Shown here piece by piece: positions 48,116 through 57,834 of a stretch of DNA of 64,000 nucleotides. Positions within the stretch are counted from its first letter, which is position 1. Each line of letters begins with the position of its first letter. This stretch comes from Deltaproteobacteria bacterium (GTDB taxonomy: Bacteria; Myxococcota; UBA727; VGSZ01), in contig JACOUT010000014.1 in NCBI GenBank assembly GCA_016177705.1, forward strand, positions 124,001 to 188,000. The letters run 5' to 3'. Made by a program: the position numbers and the translations under genes. The notes beneath the pieces are model-generated. The model had not been told where the DNA came from. It saw nothing but the letters and a program-made list of their open reading frames with translations, and made no database searches.

Positions 48116-49033
48116 ATGGCCGAGATCACCGCCCAGATGGTGAAGGAGCTCCGCGAGAAGACCAACGCGGGCATGATGGACTGCAAGAAGGCGCTCGGCG
48201 CCACCAACGGCGACTTCGAGACCGCCGTCAACTGGCTGCGCGAGAAGGGCCTGGCCGCCGTCGCCAAGAAGGCCGGCCGCGTCGCCGCCGAGGGCCTGGT
48301 CGGCATCGCCGCTGACGCTGGCGCGGCCGCCATGGTCGAGGTCAATTGCGAGACCGACTTCGTCGCCAAGAACCCCGACTTCCAGGCGCTGGTCACCAAC
48401 CTCGCTAAGGCCGTGCTGACCGGCAAGCCCGCCGGCGTCGAGGACTTCCTCGGCCAGAAGCTCGGCGCTGTCACCGTCAAGGACGCGCTCGCGGAGAAGG
48501 TCGCCACCATCGGCGAGAACATGACCATCCGTCGCTGCGCGCGCGCCGAGGGTGTCATCGGCACCTACGCGCACATGGGCGGCGCCATCGGCGTCATGGT
48601 CGAGATGTCGGTCGCCGACGCGGGCAAGGCAACCAACGAGAGCGTCAAGCTGCTCGCCAAGGACGTCGCCATGCAGGTGGCGGCCGGCAGCCCGCTGTAC
48701 CTGCGCCGCGAAGAGGCGGACGCAAAGACGCTCGACAACGAGCGCAACATCGCGCGCGAGAAGGCCAAGGCCGACGGCAAGCCTGAGAAGATCCTCGACA
48801 AGATCGTCGAGGGCGCGGTCAACAAGTTCCTGGCCGAGAACACGCTGCTCGAGCAAGCCTTCATCAAGGACGACAAGCTGACGGTGCAAAAGCACATCGA
48901 CAAGGTGGCCAAGGAGCTCGGCACCACCATCGGCGTCAAGGCGATGCACCGCTTCAAGGTGGGCGAGGGCATCGAAAAGAAGAGCGACGACCTCGCCGCC
49001 GAGGTGGCGAAGATGGTCGGTCCGAAGAGCTGA
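48116..49033 (+). CDS. tsf: translation elongation factor Ts
   Basis: A 305-residue EF-Ts, the exchange factor for EF-Tu. The UBA-like N-terminus (MVKELREKTNAGMMDCKKAL) and the core motifs VEVNCETDFVAKN and GVIGTYAHMGGAIGVMVE are all present; it ends with a typical C-terminal module (VGEGIEKKSDDLAAEV). ATG 48116 is set by homology with GAGGGACG upstream. It stands alone, without rpsB next to it. Confidence 0.96.
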   Translation: MAEITAQMVKELREKTNAGMMDCKKALGATNGDFETAVNWLREKGLAAVAKKAGRVAAEGLVGIAADAGAAAMVEVNCETDFVAKNPDFQALVTNLAKAVLTGKPAGVEDFLGQKLGAVTVKDALAEKVATIGENMTIRRCARAEGVIGTYAHMGGAIGVMVEMSVADAGKATNESVKLLAKDVAMQVAAGSPLYLRREEADAKTLDNERNIAREKAKADGKPEKILDKIVEGAVNKFLAENTLLEQAFIKDDKLTVQKHIDKVAKELGTTIGVKAMHRFKVGEGIEKKSDDLAAEVAKMVGPKS

Positions 49034-49073
49034 ACGACGCCCCCTCCACGGCTCCACCAGCGTTCACCGACCC

Positions 49074-49095
49074 GCTCCCCCGAGATCGGGGGAGC
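49074..49095 (+). terminator. tsf terminator hairpin
   Basis: 9-bp stem GCTCCCCCG / CGGGGGAGC with a 4-base loop, 40 bp after tsf. A second hairpin CCTCCCCCG / CGGGGGAGG follows at 49116-49137. The pair probably ends the tsf transcript. Confidence 0.6.
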
Positions 49096-49174
49096 CCAGG
49101 TGGCGCTCCGCGTGGCCTCCCCCGGCTTCGGGGGAGGAGCACGACTCCCAACAACGAACCCGAGGGAGGGGGCC

Positions 49175-50227
49175 TTGCGAGGCCCCGTCGCCCTGCTCGC
49201 TGTCGTGCTGAGTGCCGCTGGTGCGGCAGCGGCGCAAACGCCGCCTGCCGAGGTGCCGCCAGCTCGCCTGGCGTACCGGCCAGGACCCTGGGCCGAGGCG
49301 TGCCCGTCGGTGGACGCGCTCACGAGCGGCATCGTCGCGCGCCTGGGGCTCGACCCCTTTGCCGAGCCCGCCGAGCGGGTGCTGCTCGTGACCGTCGAGG
49401 GCGACGCGGGCGCGGCGGGGCCGGGGGCGCCACGGCGTGCGCGCATCGAGCTGTTCGACGCCGAGCTCTCGCCGCTCGGCGAGCGCGTCATCGAGAGCGA
49501 GGAAGGCTGCGGCGAGCTGATCGAGGCGGCCGCGCTCGCGGCCAGCATCGCGCTCGCGCCCGAGCGCGCGCTGGCGCCGCCGCCCCCGCCCATCGGGGCG
49601 CCGCCGCCCCCGCCGATCGAGGCGCCGCCGCCGCCGCCCGAGGTACCGCCGCCCGAGGTACCGCCGCCCGAGCCGCCGCCACAACAGTCTCCGCCACCCG
49701 CGGGCTGGCCGTTCCTGCCCGAGGGCGCCGTGCTGCTCAGCGGCGTCTCGTCGTCCTGGTCGTTCTTCGTTGGGCCCGGCGCGGCGCTCGGCCCCACCGC
49801 GAGCGCGTCGGCCCGGGACGGGCTCCTCGAGCTGCGCTCCGAGTTGGCCGGGCGCGCCGGCTTCGAGGGCGACATTGGCACCGTGCACGGGGCGCTCGTC
49901 GCCTCCGTGCTGCCGTGCCTGCACCTGCCGCTCGTCGAGCTGCGCGGCGACGATCCGATCGGCGTGCAGGCCTGCGCGATTGGCAGCGCGGGGCTGGTCT
50001 GGGCGGCGGGCGGCATGTTCGGCGCCTCGCCCTCCATCGGCGCCGGCGGCCAGCTCGGCCTCGAGTGGGTTCAGCGCGACCTCGCTGCCTTTCGCGTGTG
50101 GGCACGCGTCGAGGCCGCACTGTTTCGCCCCATCTACGTCGATCTGACCGGCGGGCCGCTCATCGACCGGGCTGCGCCCGCCAACGCCGCGATCGGCGTC
50201 ACCTTCGAGATCCCCGTTTCGCCTTGA
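49175..50227 (+). CDS. exported protein with Pro-rich linker and probable beta-barrel end
   Basis: A 350-residue protein starting at TTG with GAGGGAGGGGG before it; signal peptide ends AAAAQ. Residues 20-135 form a small periplasmic domain with two Cys (EACPSVD, EEGCGE). A Pro-rich linker of (PPPPPI/EVPPPE) type spans 140-180. Residues 190-350 show alternating hydrophobic/aromatic strands (LSGVSSSWSFFVGPG, GQLGLEWVQRDL, VWARVEAALFRPIYVDL) and end IGVTFEIPVSP, like a short outer-membrane beta-barrel. This layout is frequent in myxobacteria. Function unknown. Confidence 0.65.
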   Translation: MRGPVALLAVVLSAAGAAAAQTPPAEVPPARLAYRPGPWAEACPSVDALTSGIVARLGLDPFAEPAERVLLVTVEGDAGAAGPGAPRRARIELFDAELSPLGERVIESEEGCGELIEAAALAASIALAPERALAPPPPPIGAPPPPPIEAPPPPPEVPPPEVPPPEPPPQQSPPPAGWPFLPEGAVLLSGVSSSWSFFVGPGAALGPTASASARDGLLELRSELAGRAGFEGDIGTVHGALVASVLPCLHLPLVELRGDDPIGVQACAIGSAGLVWAAGGMFGASPSIGAGGQLGLEWVQRDLAAFRVWARVEAALFRPIYVDLTGGPLIDRAAPANAAIGVTFEIPVSP

Positions 50228-50270
50228 GTCGGTTGTTGTAGCCCTCGTCGACGACGGACGGGAGCACTGG

Positions 50271-51086
50271 GTGACGGACGAACGGCCAATCGGGGTGTTC
50301 GACTCGGGCGTGGGCGGGCTCACCGTGCTGCGCGCGCTGCGCGAGCTGCTCCCCGGCGAGAGCACCGTCTACCTCGGCGACACCGCGCGCGTGCCCTACG
50401 GCACCCGGAGCGCCGCCACCGTCGAGAAGTACGCGCTCAACAACGCGCGGACGCTGTTGCAGCAGGCGGACCTCAAGGCGCTGGTGGTGGCATGCAACAC
50501 CGCCACCGCGGTCGCGCTGCCCGCGCTGCGCGCCGCGCTGCGGATCCCCGTGGTCGGCGTCATCGAGCCCGGCGCGCGCGCCGCCATGGCGGAGTGTCGC
50601 GGCGGTACCATCGTCGTGCTCGGCACCGCCGGCACCGTGCGCTCCGAGGCCTACCCGCGCGCGCTCCATGCGCTCGGGCACAAGGGCGACGTGTTCGCGC
50701 GCGCCTGCCCGCTCCTGGTGCCGCTCGTCGAGGAGGGCTGGCTCAGTGGGGACATCCCGCGCCTGGTCGTCGAGGAGTACCTGCGCGGCATGCCGTCCGA
50801 CACCGACACCGTAGTGATGGGCTGCACGCACTACCCGCTGCTGCGGCCGGTGCTGCGCGCGGCACTGCCCGAGCGCGTGGCGTTGGTCGACGGCGCCGCC
50901 GCCACCGCTACGGAGGTGGCCGGGCTGCTCGCCGAGCGTGGTCTCGCCCGCGCTGCCCCCGGCCCGTTGCACCGACTGCTCGTCACCGACGCGCCCGAAC
51001 AGCTCGCGCGCCTGTCACGCACCTTCCTGGGCGTCGACGTGCCCGCGGGCGACGTCGAGCTGGTCGACGTGCTCATGACGGCCTAG
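50271..51086 (+). CDS. murI: glutamate racemase
   Basis: A 271-residue MurI, which turns L-Glu to D-Glu for peptidoglycan. Motifs: IGVFDSGVGGLTV, LGDTARVPYGT, catalytic Cys in VACNTATA (about 75) and second Cys in GCTHYPLL (about 185). Full family length. Start GTG 50271 has GGGAG upstream. It heads a run of closely spaced genes: the next starts 2 bp after the stop. Confidence 0.95.
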   Translation: MTDERPIGVFDSGVGGLTVLRALRELLPGESTVYLGDTARVPYGTRSAATVEKYALNNARTLLQQADLKALVVACNTATAVALPALRAALRIPVVGVIEPGARAAMAECRGGTIVVLGTAGTVRSEAYPRALHALGHKGDVFARACPLLVPLVEEGWLSGDIPRLVVEEYLRGMPSDTDTVVMGCTHYPLLRPVLRAALPERVALVDGAAATATEVAGLLAERGLARAAPGPLHRLLVTDAPEQLARLSRTFLGVDVPAGDVELVDVLMTA

Positions 51087-51088
51087 GC

Positions 51089-51940
51089 ATGGCCGACTCG
51101 CGCATCGCCGGGCGCGCGCCGCTGCGTATCCTGTGCCAGCACGAGCAGGGGAGCTGCGCCGCGTGCTGCGGCGTCTACAACTTCCGCGATCGCAGCGCCG
51201 AGGCCGAGCAGGCGCGGCTTTTGCGTCGCACGGAGCGCGTGTGCGCCGCGTGGCCGCCCGGGAGCGCGCCCGATGAGGCGGCGCTCGCGCGCGTGCGCGA
51301 CGAGCTGCTCGCGCTCGAGGCGCCCGAGATCCTGTTCGCGGGGGTCAAGGTCTGCCCGTTCGCCGGCTTCGTCGACGGCGAGCGCGTCGGCTGTCTCTTG
51401 CACCCGTCGCGACACCCGAGCGGCGCCGACCTGCGCGACCTCGGCGTGTATCCGCGAGAGATCTGCGGCGGGCATTTCTGTGCGCCGCACGACTGGCTGC
51501 GCGCGCGCGAGGCGGACCTGGCGGCGACCGCGCACGGGACGTTCTATGGCCGCGTGGTCACCGACGCGGGCCTGGTCAAGGCGCTCGTGCGCCTGCTCGA
51601 CGACGCGCTCGGGCGCGCCTTTCGCGGGGAGGAGCTGGCGCGCGCGCAGCCGGCGCTCGAAGCAGCGCTGGCGACACTGTGGGCCGAGCTGCGCGACTGG
51701 CCGTGGCGCGACACCGACCCCGCGCGCTTCGGCGGCTTCGTCTTCGTGGGCAACGAGGCGACCGAGCGAGGCGTGCCGTCGTGCCTCGCGGGGCTGTCGC
51801 TTCCGGTCGAGCCCGCGGCGCGCGCGGTGCTCGACGCGCTCGGCACGCGCGCGCTCGACGAGGAGGGTGCGCGCGCGGCGCTGGTGCGGCTCGACGAGCT
51901 CGTCCGTGCCGTCGCGACCGCCTATGATCGTGCCGGATGA
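51089..51940 (+). CDS. Cys-rich conserved protein, possible metal binding
   Basis: A 283-residue cytoplasmic protein with Cys at the N-terminus (CQHEQGSCAACCGVYNF), then CPFAGFVDGERVGCLLHP and ICGGHFC. The CxxCC-type set recalls YkgJ-like metal-chelating proteins, but the spacing differs. The C-terminal half is helical and Ala/Leu-rich. It is translated between murI (2 bp) and the S4 gene (ATGA overlap). Function unknown. Confidence 0.55.
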   Translation: MADSRIAGRAPLRILCQHEQGSCAACCGVYNFRDRSAEAEQARLLRRTERVCAAWPPGSAPDEAALARVRDELLALEAPEILFAGVKVCPFAGFVDGERVGCLLHPSRHPSGADLRDLGVYPREICGGHFCAPHDWLRAREADLAATAHGTFYGRVVTDAGLVKALVRLLDDALGRAFRGEELARAQPALEAALATLWAELRDWPWRDTDPARFGGFVFVGNEATERGVPSCLAGLSLPVEPAARAVLDALGTRALDEEGARAALVRLDELVRAVATAYDRAG

Positions 51941-52176
51941 GCACCGTCGACCCGCCGCCCGCGCCCTCTACGCGCCCAACCCTGCGCCTCGATCACTTCC
52001 TCAAGCGCGAGGTGCTGGTCGGCAGCGGCGGCAACGCCAAGCAGGCGATCCAGAGCGGCCTCGTCTTGGTGAACGGCCAGGTGGAGACGCGGCGCAAGCG
52101 CCAGCTCGTCACCGGCGACGTGGTGCGCTTCGAAGGACGCGAACGCGTCGTCGGCGTGCTCGAGCCGCGTTCGTGA
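51937..52176 (+). CDS. S4-domain RNA-binding protein (YbcJ-like)
   Basis: A 79-residue protein almost entirely one S4 domain: LRLDHFLKREVLVGSGGNAKQAIQSGLVLVNGQVETRRKRQLVTGD. S4 domains bind structured RNA, often rRNA. Length matches the YbcJ group. Coupled on both sides by four-base overlaps. Confidence 0.85.
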   Translation: MSTVDPPPAPSTRPTLRLDHFLKREVLVGSGGNAKQAIQSGLVLVNGQVETRRKRQLVTGDVVRFEGRERVVGVLEPRS

Positions 52177-52976
52177 GCTCGGCGCGCACGGTGGCTCGCG
52201 TGCAGCCGCTCGCCGTCACCATCCCACCGCCCCTCGGCCGCGACACGCGCGCGCGCCGCGCCGCGCGCGACGCCCTGGCGCGCGTGCTGTGGACCAAGCA
52301 GGGCGAGCGCAGGCTGCCGTCGGAGCGCGCGCTGGTGGCCGCGCTGTCGAGCTGCCGCGCCGACGACGTGTGGTGGGTGTGCGAGACCTCGAGCGCCGGG
52401 CCGGTCTACCTGCTGCCGACGCGCGAGTGGGTGTGGGCATTGGCGCGCTTCGTCGCGCAGCAGCGGGTGCGCAGCGTGCTCGAGGTCGGCGCGGGCGACG
52501 GCTTCCTCTCGGCCTGTCTCGCGCACGCCTGCCCGCGCGTCCGCGTCATTGCCACCGACACCGGCGCATGGGCGCGTCCGGCCGGGCGCATGAACGACGC
52601 CGATCGCGCCGAGCTCGCCGGCGTGCCGCTCGCCGGCATCTCGGCCGGCGCTCACGTGCTGCGCATGGCCGCCGCGCGCGCCATCGAGCGCTTTCGCCCC
52701 GACCTGGTGGTGGTGAGCTGGGCGCCGCCGGGGCTGCTCGTCGAGCGCGCCATCCGTGCGCCCTCGCGCCTGGTGCTCGACATCGGCGTCGACGGCGACG
52801 TGTGCGGCAACGGCATGCGCACCTGGCGCTTCGAGAAGGACTTCCTCGAGGGGCCGCTCGAGACGCGCGCGCTGTGCCGGCTGGACGCGCGTCCGCGGCA
52901 GCAGCGGCACACGCGCGTGACCCTCTACTACGGCGCCGCGCACCGGCGCTGGCGAGCGCCACGGCGAGGGACGTGA
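52173..52976 (+). CDS. SAM-dependent methyltransferase-like protein
   Basis: A 267-residue protein. Motif I of class I methyltransferases is clear (VLEVGAGDGFLSACLA, near residue 110), followed by an acidic end of strand 2 (VIATDTGAW) and a strand 4 region (DLVVVSWAPPG). The substrate is not evident. GTG 52173 overlaps the S4 gene stop (GTGA). The N-terminal 85 residues are helical and Arg/Ala-rich. Confidence 0.7.
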   Translation: MSSARTVARVQPLAVTIPPPLGRDTRARRAARDALARVLWTKQGERRLPSERALVAALSSCRADDVWWVCETSSAGPVYLLPTREWVWALARFVAQQRVRSVLEVGAGDGFLSACLAHACPRVRVIATDTGAWARPAGRMNDADRAELAGVPLAGISAGAHVLRMAAARAIERFRPDLVVVSWAPPGLLVERAIRAPSRLVLDIGVDGDVCGNGMRTWRFEKDFLEGPLETRALCRLDARPRQQRHTRVTLYYGAAHRRWRAPRRGT

Positions 52977-52985
52977 CCCCGTGCG

Positions 52986-54158
52986 TCAGTACCCGCCGCC
53001 TCCGTCCTGCCCACCGCCGAACAAGACCGCCAGGATGATCGCGACCACGATGCCGAAGAACACCGCGATGCCGATCTTGATCGGGCTCCACGGCCGCTCG
53101 CCGTTCACCTGCCCCGTCACCGCGTTGACGACGACGCGATAGGGCTTGCCGCCGTAGCGATAGGCGAGGATCCAGACGGGCAGCAGCACGTGCTTGTAGG
53201 TGAGCGCCGAGTAGCTGGTCTCCTGGCTCGAGATCTGCTGCACGTCGCCGCCGATGCGTCGCTTGACGTCGCTGGTCAGCTCACCCTCGATCCGCTCCTT
53301 GCCGAGCTGAAAGCCGGCGCCGAGCTCAATCTCGTAGGTGTGTGCCAGCTTGCCCGCGAGCGCCTGGTCGGTGAACGGCACCAGGCGCTCGGTGGGCCAG
53401 GGCTCGAGCCCGTGCAAGAGCTTCTGCGGCAGCGACTTGAGCGCCGGGATGCACACGTCGTCGAAGAAGCGCTGAAACGAGCCCGACGCCGGCGACCAGC
53501 GGATCTTGGCGACGCGGCGCCGGTTCTTCCCCGAACCCACCGACTCCCAGTAGGTGTCGCCGCGCTGGCCGCGGTAGCGGGTGAAGGTCATGGCGTCGAA
53601 GGTGAAGAAGGGCATGTAGACGCCGTCGAACTTGCCCTGCACGCCGCGCCGCGTGAACTCGTTGGGCGCGAACCAGCGGGAGCGCACCCAGCCCTTGAGC
53701 TTGTCATCGGCAACGTTCTTCTCGACCGCGAACGGGCACACACCGTCGACCGGCAGGCGGTGCGTCAGCTCGTGCGCCTTGTCGCGCTGGATGGGCGCGC
53801 CACAGTAGCTGCACGCCGACGAGGTCAGTGAGCCCGAGAACGCCACGCTGGCGCCGCACGCGCTGCACGTAACCTCGTGGGTGCCGACGAAGTGCGCGCC
53901 GGCGGCGCCGATGCGCTGCCCCGTCTGCTTGTCGAGGGCGCTCATCAGGTCGCGCTCGTCGACGCGCGCGCCCTCGGCGAAGGTCAGCTCCTTCTCGGTG
54001 CCGCAGTGCTCGCACTTGAGCTTCTGCGCGCCAATGGAGAAGACCAGCTTGGCGCCGCAGGTCTCGCAGGGGAATTCCTTCTTGGCGCCGCGGTCGCCGA
54101 AGCCGCCTTGCCCCTCGGAGGGGGGAACCGTTGAAGGTGGGACGGTGGAGGAGGTCAT
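52986..54158 (-). CDS. double zinc-ribbon membrane protein
   Basis: A 390-residue protein. Residues 25-60 (CETCGAKL, CEHCGTEKELTF) and 95-125 (CSACGA, CSYCGAPI) are two zinc ribbons. A central domain (130-335) is a beta-rich region with YMPFFTFDAMTF and WSPASGSFQRFF. One transmembrane helix near the C-terminus (365-385, KIGIAVFFGIVVAIILAVLF) ends with Gly-Gly-rich residues. Proteins with this order are common in bacteria as hypothetical zinc-ribbon proteins. ATG 54158 is preferred; the longer frame from 54503 is Arg-rich. Confidence 0.7.
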   Translation of the reverse strand: MTSSTVPPSTVPPSEGQGGFGDRGAKKEFPCETCGAKLVFSIGAQKLKCEHCGTEKELTFAEGARVDERDLMSALDKQTGQRIGAAGAHFVGTHEVTCSACGASVAFSGSLTSSACSYCGAPIQRDKAHELTHRLPVDGVCPFAVEKNVADDKLKGWVRSRWFAPNEFTRRGVQGKFDGVYMPFFTFDAMTFTRYRGQRGDTYWESVGSGKNRRRVAKIRWSPASGSFQRFFDDVCIPALKSLPQKLLHGLEPWPTERLVPFTDQALAGKLAHTYEIELGAGFQLGKERIEGELTSDVKRRIGGDVQQISSQETSYSALTYKHVLLPVWILAYRYGGKPYRVVVNAVTGQVNGERPWSPIKIGIAVFFGIVVAIILAVLFGGGQDGGGGY

Positions 54159-54307
54159 GCGCCGCCGATAGCCCAAAGCCGGGTGTGCGAAAACGCAGCG
54201 CTTCCCGTCGGCGCTGTGCGGCTGCCCACGACCTGGGGCCGTGCGGGCGCGCTCGGCTCGTGATCGCGGCGGCACGGTTCGAGCAGTACGCGCGAGCGGA
54301 GGCACCC

Positions 54308-55456
54308 ATGACCAGCGAGCACGGCACCACCCTGAGCCTGACCCCGGACGAGAAGATCGCGCTCTCGACCGGCGGCCTGACCCAGCAGACCCACGCACTG
54401 CTGGCGTTTCTGGCGCGCCGGCGCGGGCAGGATCTCCATCTGTCTGCTGGCGCGCCGCCGTCCTTGCGCCTCGACGGCGAGCTGGTGAGGTTGCCCTTGC
54501 CACCCTTGACGCCCGAGAACATGCAGCAACTGATGAGCGAGCTGTTGAACGACGAGCAGAAGCGCGCCTTCGTCGACAACCTGGAGCTCGACTTCGCCAT
54601 CTCCATGCCCGAGCTCGGCCGCTTCCGCTGCAACCTCTACCGACAGCGGGGGTCGCTGTCGTTCACGGCGCGCTTCCTGCGCGACGTGGTGCCCTCGGCC
54701 GAGGAGCTGCGGCTGCCGGCGTTCCTGCACACCTTCGCGCTCAAGCCGCAGGGCCTGGTGCTCATCACCGGCCCGAACGGCCACGGCAAGTCGACGACGC
54801 TGGCGTGGATGATCGACACCATCAACCGCGAGCGCAACGCCAACATCGTCACCATCGAGGACCCGATCGAGTACCACTTCCACCACCGCCGCTCGAACGT
54901 GAACCAGCGAGAGGTAGGCGCCGACACCAGGAGCTTCGCCGAGGGGCTGCGCCACGTGGTGCGGCAGAATCCCGACGTCATCGTGATCGGCGAGCTGCGC
55001 GACCACGAGTCGATCGCGACCGCGCTCACCGCCGCCGAGACCGGCCACCTGGTGCTCGGCACCATGCATGCGCTGAACGCCACGGCCGCCGTCGACCGCA
55101 TCCTCGACTTCTTCACCGGCGACATGCAGGCGCAGGTGCGCGCGCAGCTCGCCGAGGCCTTGCAGCTCGTGTTCGCGCAGCGCCTGCTCAAGCGCGTCGA
55201 CGGCAACGGGCGCGCGCTCGCCTGGGAGTCGATGTCGCAGTCGTTGCGCGTGCGAAACGCCGTGCGCGAGGGACGCACCCACATCCTGCGCGGCCTGATG
55301 CAGGCCAACCAGGACGACCTGGTGCCGATGGAGAAGAGCCTGGCCGATCTGGTGGCGGGCGGCGTGGTCGCGCGCGACGAAGCGCTGCGCTACGCATCGG
55401 CGCCCGACTATCTCGACGACCTGGTCAAGGTACGGAAGGAGCGCGGTCACCGCTGA
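54308..55456 (+). CDS. pilT: PilT-family twitching-motility ATPase
   Basis: A 382-residue retraction ATPase of type IV pili. Walker A is GPNGHGKSTT, Asp-box IEDPIEYHF, Walker B IVIGELRDHES, His-box AAETGHLVLGTMHA and the AIRNLIR-like C-terminal signature is relaxed here. ATP hydrolysis in the hexamer depolymerises pili. GCGGAGG lies before the ATG. It is divergent from the zinc-ribbon gene and followed 48 bp later by the kinase. Paralogues of PilT are common, so which copy this is cannot be decided. Confidence 0.9.
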   Translation: MTSEHGTTLSLTPDEKIALSTGGLTQQTHALLAFLARRRGQDLHLSAGAPPSLRLDGELVRLPLPPLTPENMQQLMSELLNDEQKRAFVDNLELDFAISMPELGRFRCNLYRQRGSLSFTARFLRDVVPSAEELRLPAFLHTFALKPQGLVLITGPNGHGKSTTLAWMIDTINRERNANIVTIEDPIEYHFHHRRSNVNQREVGADTRSFAEGLRHVVRQNPDVIVIGELRDHESIATALTAAETGHLVLGTMHALNATAAVDRILDFFTGDMQAQVRAQLAEALQLVFAQRLLKRVDGNGRALAWESMSQSLRVRNAVREGRTHILRGLMQANQDDLVPMEKSLADLVAGGVVARDEALRYASAPDYLDDLVKVRKERGHR

Positions 55457-55504
55457 CGCTGCCGTCGCTCGACGCTGCTCTTCACCGTGGGCTAGCGTCG
55501 ACGG

Positions 55505-56862
<1,358 letters not shown>

Positions 56863-56866
<4 letters not shown>

Positions 56867-57834
56867 GCGCGGCCGTCGCGTTGCTCACGCTCGCGCTGGC
56901 GACGCCGGGCAGCGACGGCGCGCTCGTCGCCATGGGCGACGCCGCCATGCGCGCCGCCGCCGAGCAGCGCTACTGCGACGCCTCGTTCATCTTCCTGCAG
57001 GTGTACGGCAAGTCGCGCTCCGACCTCGCGCTCTACCGCGCCGCCGAGACCGCCTACGCCGCCGACGACCGTCAGCTCGCGCTGCGCCTCTACCTGTCGC
57101 TGGTCGAGAACCACCCGCAGGCCGACAAGCGCGCCGCCGCCGCCGATCGGGTCAAGGAGCTGCGCAAGCTGTTGGTCGAGGGCGGCCCCGGCCACGCGTG
57201 CATCTTGCCGCCCAAGGCGTGCGGCGATTGGATCGTGGCGCCGGGCGAGGCCTGCGACGACGGCAACCTGACGGACGGCGACGGCTGCGACGCCACCTGC
57301 GTGCCGACCGGTTGCGGCAACGGCACCGTGAGCATCGGCGAGGCGTGTGACGACGGCAATCTGGTGGACGGCGACGGCTGCGACAGCAACTGCACGGCGA
57401 GCGCGTGTGGCAACGGCGTCAAGGCGCCGAGCGAGCAGTGCGACGACGGCAACAGCGACGACAACGACACCTGCACCGCGAGCTGCACCACGCCGCTGCC
57501 GGAGGTGACGCGGCCCTCACCGCTGCCCTGGCTCATGCTCGGCGGCGGCGCGCTCGCCGGCGTGGTGGGCGCGGCGAGCACCGGTCTCGGCCTGTTGCCG
57601 CTCGCCGCGCACGAGACTGCGCGCACCGACGTCGAGGCGGCCGAGGCCGGCATCGCGAACAACCCGGCCGCCGCGCTCGACGCGGCGCGCGCGGCGCAAG
57701 CGCGGCAAGGCCAGGCGGCGAGCGATTGGGCCGCGTGGGGCGCGCCGCTGGTGATCGCCGGCGCGGTGGCGGGCGGCCTCGGCGTCGTCGGCCTCGGCGT
57801 CGGCGGCTGGCTCGTCTTGGCGGAGGGCGAGTGA
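56863..57834 (+). CDS. exported DUF4215-repeat protein
   Basis: A 323-residue protein with signal peptide. A TPR-like helical region covers residues 25-105. Three DUF4215 Cys repeats (about 115-205) have the hallmark CDDGNLxDGDGCD. Two hydrophobic helices follow (about 215-240 and 290-315). The DUF4215 repeat is frequent in myxobacterial surface proteins. It is cotranslated with the kinase before it and the kelch lipoprotein after it. Confidence 0.8.
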
